Shown here one piece after another: positions 35,780-47,100 of a stretch of 64,000 bases of DNA. The translations under genes and the position numbers were made by a program. Source of the DNA: Gentiana macrophylla (taxonomy: Eukaryota; Streptophyta; Magnoliopsida; Gentianales; Gentianaceae); assembly GCA_026214975.1 (NCBI GenBank), contig CM047817.1, positions 56,354,246 to 56,418,245 of the forward strand, given 5' to 3'. Position 1 is the first letter of the stretch; each line of letters begins with the position of its first letter. The notes beneath the pieces were generated by a model. That model was given only the letters and a program-made list of their open reading frames with translations, searched no databases and had not been told where the DNA came from.

Positions 35780-37401
35780 TGTTTACGAAAAATTTCATGG
35801 TTTATATCGAGTTACTTCGTAACGATATCTTCCGTGTTTTAGTGATTTTTATAGAAAATCACTTGCTAAAAGGATAAATTGAGAGAATGCAGTTTGAAAT
35901 GTTTAAAAGCGAAGAATCGAGTTGTTTACGTAGTTTTTATGTGTTTTTGTACGATTTTACACTTTGCTCGTGTTTACCATCTTGTAGGTATGCTTGCATG
36001 TCTGAGAAGGAGCTTAAAAGATGTTCACTTGAAGATTTAATGGCAAGAAAGAGATACAAAATTGAGATTGGCATGAAGATACATTGAGGACTGAACTGGT
36101 GTCCACTGCATCCGTCCAGTGGACGGGCGTTTGAAGGATCAGACGTGCGTCCAGCACGCCTACTCAATTCACAGAAGAGAAGTTTCCAGTGGACGAACGT
36201 TCGAAATACTGGACGAGCGTCCAGGAAGCGAGATTTTGATTGAGTCTTATGATTTTGGCTAAGCGGGCGTTTACTTTTGCATAGAACGGGCGTCTGGTGA
36301 GACTCGGCCCGACTTCGGTAAAGTTTCTACGCCTTTGGGCGGCGTCCACCCACCTTTGGACGGGCGTCCGGACACCGACCTCAGCAAACCGACCTGCCTT
36401 TCCTATAAATACAGCGCAGCTTTTTAACCCTAATTCATTCATTCACAACACGAGAGAGCAGCCGCACATCACATTCAAATCAGCCGCATATTCCAGAGCA
36501 AACAAGGAGATGAATTCTTCCATCCCAACAATAATGATCACCAACATGATTGTTGGCTAAGCATATCGCGGTGGGACAACGGAGGAAACCAATCAACAAC
36601 CACACCAACTAGAGGATTTTTAGCTATATCTTAGTGAGTTAAATTTATGATTTTTCATCAACTGGATATTTTTATATTGTTTATGTTTTATTTGAATCGA
36701 GAGATCGATGAAACTATCTTTTTGATTGAATTTATATGAGAGTATTGATTCAAGCTTTGATCTTTTCAATTGATGCAATTAATTGTGATTCAAGAGATTG
36801 TTCATGATTAGTTGAGTAGAGTATTGGAGACAATCTCATGATCTTGTTATGCATGCTAGTTTAGTTTTGCTTGAGAAAGAAAACAAAACCCTAGAAATTG
36901 ATTAAAGAGATTAAATCGAATTCGTGATTTGATAATTACTAAAAACCGTATTTTTAGCTCACAATCTAGTTGGGGTTGGTTGGTTGGTTGGTGGATTCTC
37001 GTTGCCTTGCCGTTATTTTAAATCTTTGATAAACCAAATTCGTTCGTATCAATTGTGATTGCTACGTTTAGTTATTTTAAAAACCCTAGTTGTTACCTGC
37101 TGTTTTTTCTGCATATTTCTGTTTTAGATCGTAATCGGACGCCCGTCCACCTTAAGTGAACTGCCGTCCAGCATCGAATTTTTCTATTTCCTGTTATTTT
37201 AGTCACTTTCCATTGTTTTTAGATTACAAGTAGCATAAACCTTAGTTTTAGGTAGTAATCTGTGACAGAATCGATATAATAACTGTACTCTAATCCGATA
37301 AACGTTCGATTCCCTTAAGACGACCCGTTAACACCATTTACTACGAACCTTATACTTGGGGTGTTTCGGTTTATAAATTTAAAACTAGTTTTTACCGAAC
37401 A
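35780..37401 (+). mobile_element. Solo LTR inside SIRE gag
   Basis: 1622 bp beginning TGTTTACG and ending CCGAACA, flanked by perfect 5-bp duplications ACAGC (35775-35779 and 37402-37406). Gag sequence continues on each side. It holds a TATA box (CCTATAAATACAGC, about 36401-36414) and many copies of a GGACGGGCGTCC-like motif. No internal coding region remains, so the parent retrotransposon was removed by LTR-LTR recombination. Family unknown; the organisation suggests gypsy. Confidence 0.88.
36085..36375 (+). repeat. Cluster of GGACGGGCGTCC-like motifs
   Basis: About eight variants are present, for example GTGGACGGGCGTTTG (36107), CTGGACGAGCGTCCAGG (36212), GAACGGGCGTCTGG (36285) and TTTGGACGGGCGTCCGG (36355). 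They lie just upstream of and around the LTR TATA box. Two inverted copies follow near 37135-37165. Confidence 0.7.
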
Positions 37402-37406
37402 ACAGC

Positions 37407-38416
37407 ACAGACAATGAAAATGCCTATCTATGTCTTATGGCTAAAGAGTCAAAAGAAATTGAGGTAATGTCTAGTTCATGCTCATCATCTAATGCATCCA
37501 CATCTAACACAACACAATCTTCTATTCTCCCCTTAGACACTGCAAACATAATCCATAATCTCATGAGTAAATTTGATGAAATTTAATTGAATCATGAAAT
37601 TCTGGAACAGGAGTGTGAGAATCTAAGAAAGGGGAATTAAAGATTAAAGAAAAACTAGATAAAACAAAAGCTGAACTAACTAGTAAGGAGACTTACTCAA
37701 ATGATCAACAAACGGCAGATGATCACACATCTGGTATTGACAGATCGGTTGAGAAACTCCCCCTACCAGTTAAGACCACAACTGCACCCTTAAATGCACC
37801 AGCTTACAAACCCTCAAAAAGGATTAGATCCAGATCTGGTCTTGGCTACAATAGTCAGGATGAGAATAGAAACAATGGACAACACAATTCTGAATCTAGG
37901 ACCAATAATGGACCAAAGTTGAGAAAAGGACAGACCATAATTTCAACCACTCATCCTGTACCGGTGAAGTCAAAACCTAGTACAGTGAAACATCATACTA
38001 AATCATCATTCCAGTCAACCAAAAACAAAGACCTTCTGAAAGGTAAAGGAAGACTTTATCCTTCAGAGGATGATTGGAATGTTGCACCTCCAAAATACAA
38101 GAAGAAACCATTCCATGACATGCATCATGTGTTTAAGTAAAATCAATCTAGGTATGTTCCTAGACACATGAAGCGACATAGGTTTCCCACTGCATATTGG
38201 AAAGTGAGGAAGGCTGCAAATGCACCAAAAAGTAGAGAAAAGTATCAGGATACCTTCAGTAGAAATATTAGAAGCTATTCTGCCATGCCTTATACATATG
38301 AAGTTGATGATTTTAATTATCCAAAAAGAAGATCATTTGGATATACACTTGGAGTAGGAGGCATGACAACTAACAGGTATGGACCCAAACAGTGTTGGGT
38401 ACCTAAACATAATTAA
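37407..38416 (+). pseudogene. SIRE gag, C-terminal part
   Basis: Sequence resumes with ENAYLCLMAKESKEIEVMSS, then a helical, charged segment and blocks such as LYPSEDDWNVAPPKYKKKPF and FGYTLGVGGMTTNRYGPKQC before the protease. This long spacer between zinc knuckle and protease is usual in SIRE-type elements. Stops at 37588, 38138 and 38414 and at least one frameshift break it. Confidence 0.75.
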
Positions 38417-38431
38417 TTTATTTTGTAGGAG

Positions 38432-39380
38432 GTCTGGTAAATAGACAGTGGATGTTCCAGACACATGACAGGAAACAAGAGATGCCTCACTGATTTCAAA
38501 GCTTTTGATGGACCCAAAGTCACATTTGGAGGCAAAGAAAACCCTGGAAAGATTAAGGGGGAAGGCACAATGCACAAGAACAATTTGAAGATTCAAAATG
38601 TGGCATATGTTAAAGGGACTAAATTTCAATATGCTAAGCATCAGTCAATTCTTTGACAAAGGCTACAATGTACACTTCAACAAGGAAGGATGCAAAGTGA
38701 TTCACAGCCAAACCAACATAGTAGTTCTTGGAGGAAGAAGAGAATACAACATGTATGTGGTGGATTGGAGAACAGCTAAAGCAGAAACATGTTTACTTGT
38801 CTAAAATAAACAATCAACCATCTGGATTTGGCATAGAAGATTAAATCACCTAAATTTCAAGACCATCAACACACTATCAAAGAACAAGTTAGTTGAAGGC
38901 CTGCCAGAGATCACATTCAAGAAGGAAAGTCTATGTGATGCATGCCAGAAAGGAAAGAAAATCAAAAGCTCCTTCAAATCATAGCCCCATCAATCAACAA
39001 CAAGAATCCTACATCTTCTACATATGGGCATGTTTGGACCAGTCACACAAGTATGTGTAAGTGGGAAGAAATACACTCTAGTAATGGTTGATGATTTCTC
39101 CAAATACACCTGGACCATATTCATGAACAAGAAGAAAGAGACACTCAAGAAGCTACCAGATTTGTTGAGAAGAATTCAAAATGAGAAAGAACTAAAGATT
39201 ATCAAGATCAGATCAGACAGAGGCACAGAATTTCTAAATGAAGTGATCAGAACTTATTGTGAAGAAAATTGAGTATTACATCAATTATCTGCTGCAGGAA
39301 CTCCACAACAAAATGGTGTAGCAGAAAGAAGAAACATAACACTCAAAGAAGCAGTCAGAACAATGATTGTAGAAGCATTA
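38432..39380 (+). pseudogene. SIRE protease and integrase (first part)
   Basis: The protease motif IDSGCSRHMTGN begins at 38441, directly after a stop (38438-38440). A frameshift near 38620 leads into LNFNMLSISQFFDKGYNVHF. The integrase zinc domain reads [10 protein letters not shown] with CDACQKGKK (38827-38960). The core has VMVDDFSKYTWTIFM (first Asp), IIKIRSDRGTEFLN (second Asp) and NGVAERRNITLKEA (Glu, about 39312-39350). Extra stops lie at 38802, 38982 and 39270; the last is TGA where the family has a glycine codon. The core is then interrupted at 39380 by chloroplast DNA. Confidence 0.88.
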
Positions 39381-39692
39381 CTTCGTTTGAAACGATGTGG
39401 TAGAAAGCAACATGCGACTTGAAGGACACGATCCGCTGTGTATTCCTTCTTCTATCCATCATCTTCTATTTCTATAGTTCTATAGAAACGAAGGTGCTCT
39501 TGTCTCGACATCCGTTGGGAGGGTAAATAGTCCACGATGTAGCTCGAGTAGAAAGTATTCATTTTTTTCTCGGAACAAAAACCTAGGGTTAATGTAAATC
39601 AAAAAATTGAAATAACTTCGTAAACTGTAAATCTATATAAATTGAAGGGATCCCAATCGAGCAAATTTCCAATTCAAAAGTAATATTTGTTA
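39381..39692 (+). other. rps16: Nuclear plastid DNA insert: rps16 exon 1 and group II intron start
   Basis: Bases 39381-39411 encode LRLKRCGRKQ, the end of exon 1 of chloroplast ribosomal protein S16 (nt 10-40 of the 40-nt exon). From 39412 the sequence continues as the 5' part of the rps16 group II intron, whose first bases should be GTGCGACTTG and here are ATGCGACTTG. The insert is 312 bp. It lies exactly between integrase codons, with TTA at both borders (39378-39380 and 39690-39692). It is absent from normal copia integrase. It is a fossil of plastid-to-nucleus transfer and is not functional. Confidence 0.88.
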
Positions 39693-41846
39693 CTAAAGAG
39701 GTTTTGGGCTGAAGCAGTAAACCCATCATGCTATACACAGAACGGATCAATCATTAACAAATATCATGGAAAGACTCCATATGAAATATGGAATGGAAGA
39801 AAACCTGATATCTCATACTTGCATATGTTTGGATCAAAATGTTTTGTTTTGAACAGGAATCAGCTGCATACCTTTGATGAAAAGGCTGATGAAGAAATCT
39901 TTGTGGGATATTCCGACACCTGCAAAGCATTCAGAGTACTCAACAAAAGAACATTGGTGATTGAAGAATCAATACTTGTAGTCTTTGATGAACCAAACAC
40001 AAATGGTGAAAGTCTTCAAGATCAAAAAGAAGAAGCAGCACAAAGGGAAGTATATGTAAGTACAACCATACCAGCTTCCATTCTGAATCACCATTTTGAA
40101 AATCAAAATGAGCCACAAGTCATTACAACAGAAGAAGCTCCAGAACTTGAAGCTCATGCAGAACCTGGAGTTGTACAAGCACCAAGTGAAGAACAACTGC
40201 AACCTGACCTCAACTGGCTAAGAGATCATCCTGAAGATCAAGTCATTGGAGACATTCACACAAGAGTTAGAACCAAAAGACAGCTGGAGCATATGCTAAC
40301 ATGTTTTCTATCACAAGTGGAACCCAAGACAATAGATGATGCACCTCAAGATACAGACTGGATTACAGCCATGCAAGAAGAACTAAATGAATTTGAAAGA
40401 AATGAAGTCTGGAAACTTGTTGACACACCAGACACAGCCAACATCATTGGAACAAAATGGGTATTCAGAAAGAAGATGGATGAGCAAGGAACAATTGTCA
40501 GAAACAAAGCAAGGCTAGTTGCAAAAGGCTACTCTCAAGAAGAAGGAATAGATTATGATGAGACATTTGCACCAGTGGCAAGACTGAAGGCAATCAGACT
40601 CTTTCTAGCTTTTGTTTCACACAAAGACTTTAAAGTCTATCAAATGGATGTCAATAGTGCATTTCTGAATGGACTTTTGGAAGAAGAAGTATATGTGGAA
40701 CAACCTCCTGGTTTTCAAATCAAAGGAAAAGAAGATAAAGTATACAAGCTCAAGAAGGCCTTTTATGGACTCAAACAGGCACCTAGAGCTTGGTATGAGA
40801 CACTATCACAATTTCTAATCAAGAATGGATTCAACAAAGGAACTATAGATAATATTATGTTCAAATTAGTGGAAGGAACACGTACATTACTAGTACAAAT
40901 CTATGTTGATGACATTATCTTTGGATCAGAGGATGAAAAGCTGTGTGAGAAATTTGCAAACCTAATGAAAAGCAAATTTCAGATGAGTATGATGGGAGAA
41001 TTGAATTACTTCCTTGGCCTTCAAGTGAAACAAATGAAGGATGGTATTTTCATTAGTCAAGCCAAGTATACAAAAGTCTTAATACACAAGTATGGTATGG
41101 ACACAAGTGGCACAACATATACACCAATGTGTGCAAGAGTCATTCTTGGAAAAGATGAAGCTGGAAAAGATGTTGATCAGAAAATGTATACAGGAATCAT
41201 TGGATACCTACTATATCTAACTGCAAGCAGACCAGACATAGCATTTGCAGTAGGAGTATGTGCAAGATTTCAAGCTCAACCAAAAGAATCACATCTCCTA
41301 GCAGCCAAAAGAATAATCAAATACCTGAAGAACACAATCAATGTTGGAATTTGGTATCCAAAATATGGAGGATTCAAGTTGATATCATATTCAGAATCTG
41401 ACTATGCTGGATACAAAATAGATAGAAAAACCACTTCTGGAACATGCCAGATGCTAGGTACTAGGCTAGTTTCTTGGTTCAGTAAAAAGAAAAACTCCAT
41501 ATCAACATCAACAGCTGAAGCATAGTATATAGCAGCAGGCAGTTGTTGTGCACAAGTACTATGGATTATACAACAGCTAAGGGATTATGGAATGGAGGAG
41601 AAGTCTATTCCAATCATGTGTGACAACAGAAGTGCCAAATCTATTACTGAAAATCCAGTGTTGCACTCAAGAACAAAGCATATTGATATAAGACATCATT
41701 TCATCAGAGATCATGTTGAGAAAGGAGATGTTATTTTAAGATACATACCCACTGAAGATCAATTAGCTGACATCTTCACTAAACCACTCAGTCATGAAAT
41801 ATTTAGCATGTTGAGAAGTGAGTTGGGAATGATTGAAATTGAGTAA
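39693..41846 (+). pseudogene. SIRE integrase C-terminus, reverse transcriptase and RNase H
   Basis: The frame is the same as the integrase core upstream. It opens with [16 protein letters not shown] and continues through [20 protein letters not shown], the RT finger [14 protein letters not shown] and the active site YVDD (40902-40913, in [13 protein letters not shown]). RNase H follows ([32 protein letters not shown]), with one TAG at 41523-41525 in place of the usual glutamate codon. It ends with HIDIRHHFIRDHVEKGDV and DQLADIFTKPL, and stops at 41844-41846. Apart from that stop, more than 600 codons are intact, the best preserved coding stretch in the window. Confidence 0.95.
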
Positions 41847-42461
41847 GTACCAAAGAGCGGCTAACTGGAGTAATCAGCTAAGTGACTTCACCAGCTAGTC
41901 AACCCTTTGCCATTACAGGAGATGTAGCAGGTAAGGCAATGGTACCCACTGAAGTTAACTTAACTAATTGTTGGGAACAGTTGAATAAAGCTGCTCAGTG
42001 AAAAATTCACTACACCAGCTATGTGACCAGCCAAGGCACTCCACCGAAATAAAGATTGGAGTCATGGGAAAATTAAAGTGTGAACCAAATCAACCTTTAT
42101 ACATGTGGAGAATAAGGAAGTTATGGAGGATTATACTGTAGAAGATTACACACGTGGTGATCAATCTACAATCATGGAGGTAACCATATTATTTTTCGAA
42201 TCACAAACGCCTCGATTTTTGGGATCTATCATTACTTACCTCAATCCACTCCCCCATTACACTCGAATATCGGGATTTATATACATAAAATCATGCCATT
42301 TTGTCATAAAATCCTTCCATATTCAACCACGTTCACACTACCCACATCATCTTATATAAACAATTCTTAGAGAGTTCTCAGAATTCTTTACACTCTATTA
42401 AAATTTATAAAACCCTATTTTTCATTGCAAGATCAAAATCTTTCTCTCAAATCTCAAAGAA
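41847..42461 (+). promoter_or_regulatory. Intergenic region with candidate internal promoter
   Basis: A TATA box TATATAAAC at 42353-42361 lies about 100 bp before the ATG of the next ORF. A CT-rich leader (ATCTTTCTCTCAAATCTC) follows. The arrangement resembles a self-contained plant promoter inside the element. Upstream sequence holds no gene. Confidence 0.5.
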
Positions 42462-44520
42462 ATGGCTTCATCTTCTACAATATCTCCCACTGAAAAATTC
42501 GATGAAAAATCGATCATCACTGGATCGTTTTTCAAACCTGAACCCTATCTTTCTTTTTGTGATAATGATGCACAATCTCAATGCTTGGTTGATTGCTGCT
42601 CAAATCTGGGGTTAATGACCTTCCTAACCCCCCCACCCCTAATCAACGGAATTTTCTATGAAAATCTGATTGCATTCGGGAAAAATGCAAAGTTTGTGCC
42701 CAGCACAAAGAAGACTGATATCGACTGCATAAAGAGTTCAATCTTCGGGAAAGAAGTAGTCATTACGCCTGGTCTTCTCAACAGATTCCTACACCTACCA
42801 ATGATCGGTCCGGCTAATGTGAAGTTCGTAAAGATTGACATCAAAAACTTTTGGGCTAAAATAGCCAAGAATCCCAAGAACAACAGCAAAACCTACAACC
42901 TCCCTAGATCAGCACTGAAACTTCCAATTGTTGAATTTGCACCGGTTATTACCAAGAACATCAAAGGGTGAAAAAGGTCGATGGAAAACATGACTGAGTT
43001 ATAGGTCAAGCTAATGGAGATCATCTATCAAGGTATTAACTTTGATTGGGCAACATTTGTCTTCAATAGACTGAAAGACCAGATTCAAAAAGAAAGTGAT
43101 CTGTCAATTACGGGACCAAGAAAAGATTTGTAGAAGAAAGGTGATTTATGGGAAAGAAAATCATATGGGTTCCCCCTTCAACACCTGTTTGACACACTAA
43201 GGGTGAAACCCACAAATTTGCAACCTCCACACAAGTCCAAGGTAATGTTTACCAACATCAAGGCATTTCTGAAACCCAAACCCACTGTCGGGAGGAAAAG
43301 AAAACAACCTGAAAGCAGCAGATCAGGAATGGGACAAAGAACCAGATCCTAAAAGGCACAAGAGAGCACCCCTATGATTGGTACCAGCAACCTGAACGAA
43401 ATTGTTGTAATCAGTGATGATACCGCAACGGAGGAAGAGAAACAACAAGAGGACATCACCTATCTGGAAGAAGGGGAGGAAGGATATGTTCTCACTTCAT
43501 CTGAAGAATAAGAGATGGATGAAGAAGAAGCAGAGATAGAGGATGAACACTCAGAGGGCGACCATCTTGAAGCTGATCCGGAAAACATGAAGATATCTGA
43601 TGATGATCTAACTATTCAAGAGGCACTTTTCAAGAGTCTCAGCAAAGTTGACAAACAGCCGAGTGAGCCAGCTGATCAAACTCACTCCACTGAACCTGTC
43701 AACTCCCCCATTATTGACCAAGAGGGAACAGCAGCAGAGAAAGTCACATCTCCAGCAGATGAAGAAGCCAACACCCCCAAAAACCCCTAAATGACCCTGA
43801 GTCTAATGAGGAAGAAAAAGAAGAAGAGGACGAAAGAGAAGAAGAGGCAGACAGTGAAAAAGAAGAAGAGAAGGAGGAAGAAGATGAGGTGAAAGTAGAG
43901 GAGGAGGAAGATGAAGATGATGAGAATGTTGAAGTGGCACCATAGGAAGTTGATCCAGAAAGAATCTTCAATCTGGACATTCAACCACTTATTGTAGACA
44001 TGGAGAAGTAGTAGCATAGCAGGCAAAACCTGAAAGCTGCTTTAAGGAGTGAAACAACATCCTTAAACCACAAGATTGAAGAGCTCATCAGTCACATCAA
44101 GATACAAGATGAGGTCATGGAAAAATAGGGAAACTTGCTTTGCAACTTACAACATCTTATCCCCTACCATGTCCAAACCAACCTTGAGTTTCATGCTGAA
44201 AAGATTCACAACAATCTCAAACCTTTGGTGGACACTCTAAATGCTCACACTCATCAAATTCAACACCTGGATTAGGTTATGGAATTTTCTGGCCAGCAAC
44301 TTGACACTCTGATAAACATTAATACGGCCAACAACAAAATTCTGGAGCAAAGGTATTGTCCTCTCCCTGAGTCTGAAGAAGCAAATGCAAACCTTGAAGC
44401 ACGTTTTGGTGCTACCAAAAAAGGGGGATGGAAGCTCAAAGCCTGAGAGCTCCAGTGGAAAGAAGGAAAGCCCAACTGATAAAGGCAAAGGCATCAGGTT
44501 TGAAGAAAAGAAGATGTAGC
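42462..44520 (+). pseudogene. SIRE env-position ORF
   Basis: It starts at 42462 (MASSSTISPTEKFDEKSIIT) and runs 169 codons to a TGA at 42969. The frame then continues with scattered stops to about 43790 and, after a frameshift, to about 44500. Readable blocks are LNRFLHLPMIGPANVKFVKI, then a Glu/Asp-rich tract (43515-43960) and a helical, coiled-coil-like tail (LRSETTSLNHKIEELISHIK). A large ORF between RNase H and the 3' LTR is diagnostic of the SIRE lineage, where it is called env-like. The acidic and helical composition does not by itself indicate an envelope protein. Role unknown. Confidence 0.75.
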
Positions 44521-44699
44521 TCTTATTGTTTAACTGAATTAAAGGAATTGAATTATATATGCCTTCGTTTTTGAATAAAAAGATGCAATATCTTATTTCC
44601 CTTAAATGGATGAATAAAATTTTTGAGTTTTATTCTACTAATTATTATGAAAATTTTGGTATACATATGTTCAGGCTTATGAGGGTTTTGGCATCATCA

Positions 44700-44712
44700 A
44701 AAATGGGGAAAT
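44700..44712 (+). other. SIRE polypurine tract
   Basis: AAAAATGGGGAAAT directly precedes the 3' LTR start TGTTGG. Confidence 0.85.
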
Positions 44713-46123
44713 TGTTGGGAACATTTTATTATGTTTTGATGATGGCCATACTAGCTGTTATAGTAAGCCTGAAATAAGTTAGAATTCTCTGTATAAGTCT
44801 TTACTTAGAGTCTGACATGTTGTGTAAGTTGAGCCAGACAAGCATTGTACTAGTTCGTAGGACGGCAAAGTAAAAACAGATTGTCGGCAGAGTGAAGCCA
44901 GCCAAGTACCAGCAGAGAAGCAATGAAGACATTATGGTCTGACTTATAACCAATGATGTCTGTGATGACCTTGGATAAGTCTAAGTTATGTTTTAAGTAA
45001 TGAAACTTAATATTTAATTGTGGTGTACACTGATCTCACCCAAATCAAGGATCAGTGAAGTACAAGGATTCTCCTTTAACTAAAAAGAATGAAGGAAACA
45101 GTGAATCGGCAAAGTAAACTGACTTTCGGCTAAGTGAGGACAAAGCAGTGAAGGAAGATCTAAGCGGCAAAGTTAGATGGATCACTTAACCGTTCAAAGA
45201 ATGGCTGAGTAAACCTTACTTAGTCAGATTATTGAAATATGAAGAAGATACAGAAGATCAAGCATTAAATGCACAATCAATAAAGATCAATCAATGACGG
45301 ATTTTCTTATAAACGTTTGAAGAAAAATCCGATCACTGAAATCAAGGAGAATATAATTAAGGGGGAATCAAGAATAAAATCAAGTATTATTCCCCTCATT
45401 AATATAGCCAATGGACGGAAATTCAAATCAATGATAATCAAGGCTATAAATAGAAAGCATTGACAGAAAAAATAAAAGAAGTGCAAGAACGAAAATGTGA
45501 GCAAAAACTCTGTCAAAGTGAAAATCCTTTTATCTGTGCTAAAAAGAAATATCTAGTGATCAACTCAAAACTGAGAGCTACAATTCAAACATCAAAGCAT
45601 TGAGATTAATCAACAAGTTTGTGAATTCAATTCACATCAACCAAGCAACTGAATCAGAGCCATCTGAGAAGGAGTTGTGTTTGTGATAGCTGCTGAAGGA
45701 TTTGATCCCAAGGAGCAGTGAAAGAGACTGATTCATTGTAGCTTTTGCAGTCAAGGAGTGATAGTCTTGTAGATTGTGAAGCTTGTGAAGTCAAGGACAA
45801 TCATACTATTCTATCTGTGAAAACAATAGTGAATTCCTCCAATCATCACAGGAGAAGAGTGGATTAAGGTATTACACCACCCTGAACCACTATAAGCCTT
45901 ATGTCAATCTCCTTTCAGCAATTTACTTTACTGCATTCATTTAATTACTTATATTATATCCTATATCTGTGATTGCCTAAACTACTTTGAAACAACTTAG
46001 TAAGAAGGGACTTATCCATTTGCCCAAAAGCTTTTAAATATAAGAAAAGTTTTGGAAACTCCACTATAGTCATTCACCCCCCCCCCCCTCTGACTATAGT
46101 TTTACCCTTCTCTGGGACCAACA
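44713..46123 (+). repeat. SIRE 3' LTR (intact)
   Basis: 1411 bp beginning TGTTGGGAAC and ending ACCAACA. It contains the TATA box GCTATAAATAG (about 45443-45453). It shows the empty site for the Athila insertion (CCTATATCTGTG near 45959). ATCTT at 46124-46128 is the right target duplication. Confidence 0.95.
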
Positions 46124-46128
46124 ATCTT

Positions 46129-46515
46129 GATGAAATCAGACCTAGGGTTCTGATGGAACATGGCTTGTATCTAAAGAAAATGGAAGCCAGATTACAAAGC
46201 TAAATCTTGAAAAGAGAAACACTTGAAAAAATAAGTATTAAGATCGAGAGACAAGGAAAGGCAACCGGCAGTAGACCCTCTGATTTAATAGCCAACGTTA
46301 TGGTGAAACGATTGATATGACGTGGTTATAACCCCGAATTACCTCGGCGACCTTAATAAGTGTTAATGGGCGATGCCTCTATTCCCGGCACAACTATAAG
46401 CGCAACATAGCTAACTTAGCCACCTGGCAATCTAAATTGAAAACCGATAAGTTAGATGACCAAGCCGAGCTACCTCTTTGGCTGTTCCGAGCCGACATTC
46501 AAGGGTCGGCTAGAT
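46129..46515 (+). other. 3' region of the Tat-type element, right of the SIRE insert
   Basis: It continues the sequence interrupted at 7641. On the minus strand it is the leader of the antisense ORF (AAGATGGCT would be restored at the junction). No other gene is visible. Confidence 0.55.
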
Positions 46516-46530
46516 CTGGGGGGCTTACGA
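46516..46530 (+). other. Polypurine tract of the Tat-type element
   Basis: CTGGGGGGCTTACGA directly precedes an LTR start (TGATGCC). A purine tract of this form is common in Tat-lineage gypsy elements. Confidence 0.65.
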
Positions 46531-47100
46531 TGATGCCAAAAATTGTACTCACACACGAGGCACCCCTTTAGAACCTAAAGATAGAAAGAGACTGTCAAGG
46601 GGGCGGAACTCCCAGTAACCGAGCTAAGGTAGCTCAACCCCTCTCCCTCAAACTCTAGGTCAGCCAATGGTTAGGGCCGACCCCCGAGTGATATATGTGT
46701 AAATGATGTCCAGACTCCTACAGATTGGCCAATACTAGTGTTCAAACTTACTCACATCCAACCTATAAGGTCGGCCTAGGTCCCACTCGGACCAAACCCT
46801 TTGCACTCATTCTGAATCCGATAAATATGGGAAGATTCCCTCCCATTTAATACTTTAATCCTGACATTCAAATATACACGCAAGTATCTCCTAAAATCAA
46901 CCAGATCAAATAATCCTTATCTTTTCCTTAGGGAACATGGCAAAGAGTCCATCTCAGACACAATACACGCTAACTCTAGGGCACAAACCCCTCTATATAA
47001 ACAATCCCTAAGGAACTATTAACACTTTATTCCAATTCACATATTGGATATGTAGGCAACTTGATCACCATCAAGTGCAGTCTAAAACATCTCACAACCA
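46531..47100 (+). repeat. 3' LTR of the Tat-type element (right edge approximate)
   Basis: It starts TGATGCCAAAAATTG after the polypurine tract. A TATA box CTATATAAAC lies near 46993-47002, and the R/U5 region includes the GGATATGTAGGCAACTTGAT stretch. No partner LTR is in the window, so the right end (about 47095-47110) is an estimate. Confidence 0.6.

Larger units (their letters stand above)
7642..46123 (+). mobile_element. SIRE-type Ty1/copia retrotransposon, split by nested inserts
   Basis: The element starts TGTTAGGAAC at 7642 and ends ACCAACA at 46123. Both LTRs, the primer-binding site, gag, pol in copia order (protease, integrase, RT, RNase H), an env-position ORF and a polypurine tract are present. 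The env-position ORF after RNase H and the LTR style place it in the SIRE lineage. Its 5' LTR is split by a 25.5-kb gypsy element (8895-34418), its gag by a solo LTR (35780-37401) and its integrase by chloroplast DNA (39381-39692). Without those inserts it would be about 11 kb. The reading frames carry several nonsense changes, so it is dead. Confidence 0.93.

Noticed and set aside
35887..36560. Small open frames on both strands of the solo LTR
   Set aside because: They overlap the TATA box and the GC-rich motif cluster of a noncoding LTR and have no homology.
39381..39692. A working rps16 gene
   Set aside because: Only 31 nt of exon 1 and the start of the intron are present; exon 2 and the ATG are missing and the 5' splice site is mutated.
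43744..44026. Ser-rich and Leu/Phe-rich minus-strand open frames
   Set aside because: They are the complement of the Glu/Asp-rich tract of the SIRE env-position ORF, created by GAA/GAG codon runs.
42462..44520. Evidence for an infectious retrovirus-like envelope
   Set aside because: The ORF is full of stops, has no clear signal peptide or membrane anchor, and is acidic and helical; the env-like name reflects position only.
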